Source: Pelethousia sp034928145 (GTDB taxonomy: Bacteria > Bacillota > Clostridia > Christensenellales > CAG-138). From it: a stretch of 6,424 nucleotides of DNA. A model generated the notes under the pieces. That model saw only the letters and a list, made by a program, of their open reading frames with translations, did not search any database and had not been told where the DNA came from. Positions within the stretch are counted from its first letter, which is position 1. Each line of letters starts with the position of its first letter. This document shows, piece by piece, positions 5,530 to 6,424 of the stretch. A program made the translations under genes and the position numbers. Location: assembly GCA_034928145.1 (NCBI GenBank), contig JAYFPE010000017.1, forward strand, positions 1-6,424, read 5' to 3'.

Positions 5530-5566
5530 GGTGATCTCTTCATTAAATTGACTGGAGGATTGAGAA

Positions 5567-6424
5567 ATGTACGGAACCGGAAGGAAAGTCTTCAGCTTGC
5601 TGCTGGCCCTTGTGTTGGTCTTCACACTTGTGCCGGCGTCCGTTTTCGCTGAAGATGACGGCGGGGGTTCCCCCACGGGCGAGGATAACCCGCCTATCCC
5701 TAAAGTTGAAATGAATACGGACATAACGGAGCAAGAACCAAAAGCCACAGATACGCAGATACCCCCGGAAGAACCCGCTCTAAACGAATTGGACCTGATA
5801 CAAATGTCCCCAACCGGGCACAAGGATAAATGCACCGTCACATTCAAGAGCGACGGTAAGACGGTCGAGAGCCGAACGGTGGACAAAGGCGCTACGGTTA
5901 GCGAACCTCCAGCCCCTACAAAAGAGGGCTTTACCTTTAAGGGCTGGTATACGGAAAACAATACCCTTTGGAACTTCGCTGGTTCGGTGAATAGAGACAT
6001 CACCCTCTATGCCAAGTGGGATGCCATCCCTATCATCTTCACCGTCAACTTCATCAGCAACGGCGGCTCAGAAGTTCCATCCCAATCTGTGAGAAAAGAC
6101 GAAAGGGCGGAGAAGCCCACCCCAAACCCCACAAGGGAAGGCTATTCCTTTAAGGGCTGGTATGAAGATGAACGCCTGACCAACGAATGGAACTTTAATA
6201 AAAAAGTAAAAGAGGACATAACGCTCTACGCCAAGTGGGAGCTCATCCCCGCCTACACCGTCACCTTTAACAGCAACGGCGGTTCACCAATAGCTTCCCA
6301 ATCCGTGCCCGGCGGCTCTACGGTCACCAGGCCCGAGAACCCCACTCTCGAGGGCCACACGTTTGAAGGCTGGTATAGAAACCAAAATCTCACCGGCAAA
6401 TGGGATTTTGTCAACGATACGGTA
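5567..6424 (+). CDS. Secreted InlB B-repeat (Listeria-Bacteroides repeat) surface protein, 3' partial
   Basis: An open frame of 286 codons runs off the right edge without a stop. ATG 5567 has GGAGG (5554-5558) 8 nt upstream. Residues 1-28 are a Sec signal peptide: a basic start (GRK), a core of Leu/Val, and VFA before E29 as signal peptidase I site. There is no lipobox, so the protein is exported or wall-bound. Residues 29-88 form an acidic, Pro/Thr-rich linker. Three InlB B-type repeats follow at about 90-151, 159-224 and 231 onward. Each has the pattern TV-x-F, a Gly-rich turn, P-x-x-x-x-x-G-x-x-F-x-GWY, a central W-x-F, and ITLYAKW. Repeat 1 lacks the usual SNGG turn, reading KSDGKT. Such repeats are spacer or carbohydrate/host-contact modules in large surface proteins of Firmicutes. 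The anchor (LPxTG, SLH or choline-binding) and any functional domain would be beyond the window. Confidence 0.88.
   Translation, partial: MYGTGRKVFSLLLALVLVFTLVPASVFAEDDGGGSPTGEDNPPIPKVEMNTDITEQEPKATDTQIPPEEPALNELDLIQMSPTGHKDKCTVTFKSDGKTVESRTVDKGATVSEPPAPTKEGFTFKGWYTENNTLWNFAGSVNRDITLYAKWDAIPIIFTVNFISNGGSEVPSQSVRKDERAEKPTPNPTREGYSFKGWYEDERLTNEWNFNKKVKEDITLYAKWELIPAYTVTFNSNGGSPIASQSVPGGSTVTRPENPTLEGHTFEGWYRNQNLTGKWDFVNDTV
5834..6424 (+). repeat. Three tandem InlB/Listeria-Bacteroides repeat units (about 70 residues each)
   Basis: The units start at 5834, 6041 and 6257 and the third is cut by the window end. Units 1 and 2 share a perfect 17-bp stretch CCTTTAAGGGCTGGTAT (5934-5950 and 6147-6163) and nearly identical LYAKW coding DNA. 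This suggests fairly recent duplication or homogenisation, while unit 3 is more diverged at the DNA level (TTTGAAGGCTGGTAT). Confidence 0.85.

Larger units (their letters stand above)
4953..5566. other. 614-bp non-coding region between divergent genes, rich in small repeats
   Basis: No convincing gene is seen. Notable contents are an inverted repeat GTACAA-N6-TTGTAC (5084-5101) and a GGCGC/GCGCC hairpin followed on the minus strand by TTTTT (5126-5104). There is also a direct repeat TCCGGCGCG-N4-CTCCA (5259-5276 and 5315-5332), the second copy running straight into TATAAT (5333-5338). An AAGGGC/GCCCTT plus ATATG/CATAT stem occupies 5379-5423, and a 10-bp near-tandem repeat CCTGTCGATT / CCTGTCGTTT lies at 5450-5469. 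The last element is a TTCCCCA/TGGGGAA stem (5500-5529). Base composition is more AT-rich than in the flanking genes. An 84-codon minus-strand frame (5143-5397) lacks a ribosome binding site and family features. Confidence 0.55.

Noticed and set aside
5446..6003. A 185-codon minus-strand frame.
   Set aside because: It is the mirror of the InlB-repeat gene, which has a ribosome binding site, signal peptide and clear repeats on the plus strand.

Overview
The window looks like chromosomal DNA of a GC-moderate to GC-rich Gram-positive anaerobe, most likely a member of the Clostridia. The reasons are strong AGGAGG/GAGGTGA ribosome binding sites, a TTG start, a rubrerythrin, a P-loop ATPase of the PRK06851 type common in Clostridia, a BMP-type lipoprotein tail, Gram-positive signal peptides and an InlB/Listeria-Bacteroides repeat surface protein. 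No mobile element, CRISPR array, tRNA or rRNA is visible.

Layout, left to right. (1) Bases 1-188 are the 3' end of a BMP/PnrA-type ABC transporter substrate-binding protein, followed by a stem-loop that probably ends transcription from both sides. (2) A two-domain P-loop ATPase (276-1328, minus) and an unclassified polytopic membrane transporter (1410-2768, plus) are divergent across only 81 bp. That gap holds a good sigma-A type promoter for the ATPase with a 13-bp perfect palindrome across its spacer and -10 edge, so both genes could share one operator. (3) A 299-bp non-coding gap with a long two-part stem-loop precedes a complete rubrerythrin (3068-3691), which ends in a clear rho-independent terminator. 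(4) A tocopherol-cyclase-like protein (3889-4780) appears split by a +1 frame change: a well-initiated 22-codon start sits in one frame and the conserved body in the next. (5) Abutting its stop codon, on the minus strand, are the promoter, RBS, lipoprotein signal peptide and linker of a substrate-binding-type lipoprotein whose mature domain is missing; this looks like a rearrangement scar. (6) A 614-bp non-coding stretch with several inverted and direct repeats leads to the start of a secreted InlB B-repeat protein (5567 to the right edge), which is cut by the window end.

How the genes relate. Each gene appears to be its own transcription unit; there is no long operon. Rubrerythrin is a stand-alone oxidative-stress gene. 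The ATPase and transporter are the only pair whose arrangement suggests co-regulation. I did not find a clear, undescribed multi-gene system. The best leads are the ATPase/transporter pair with its shared palindrome, the apparent frame break in the cyclase-like gene, and the truncated lipoprotein at its 3' end.
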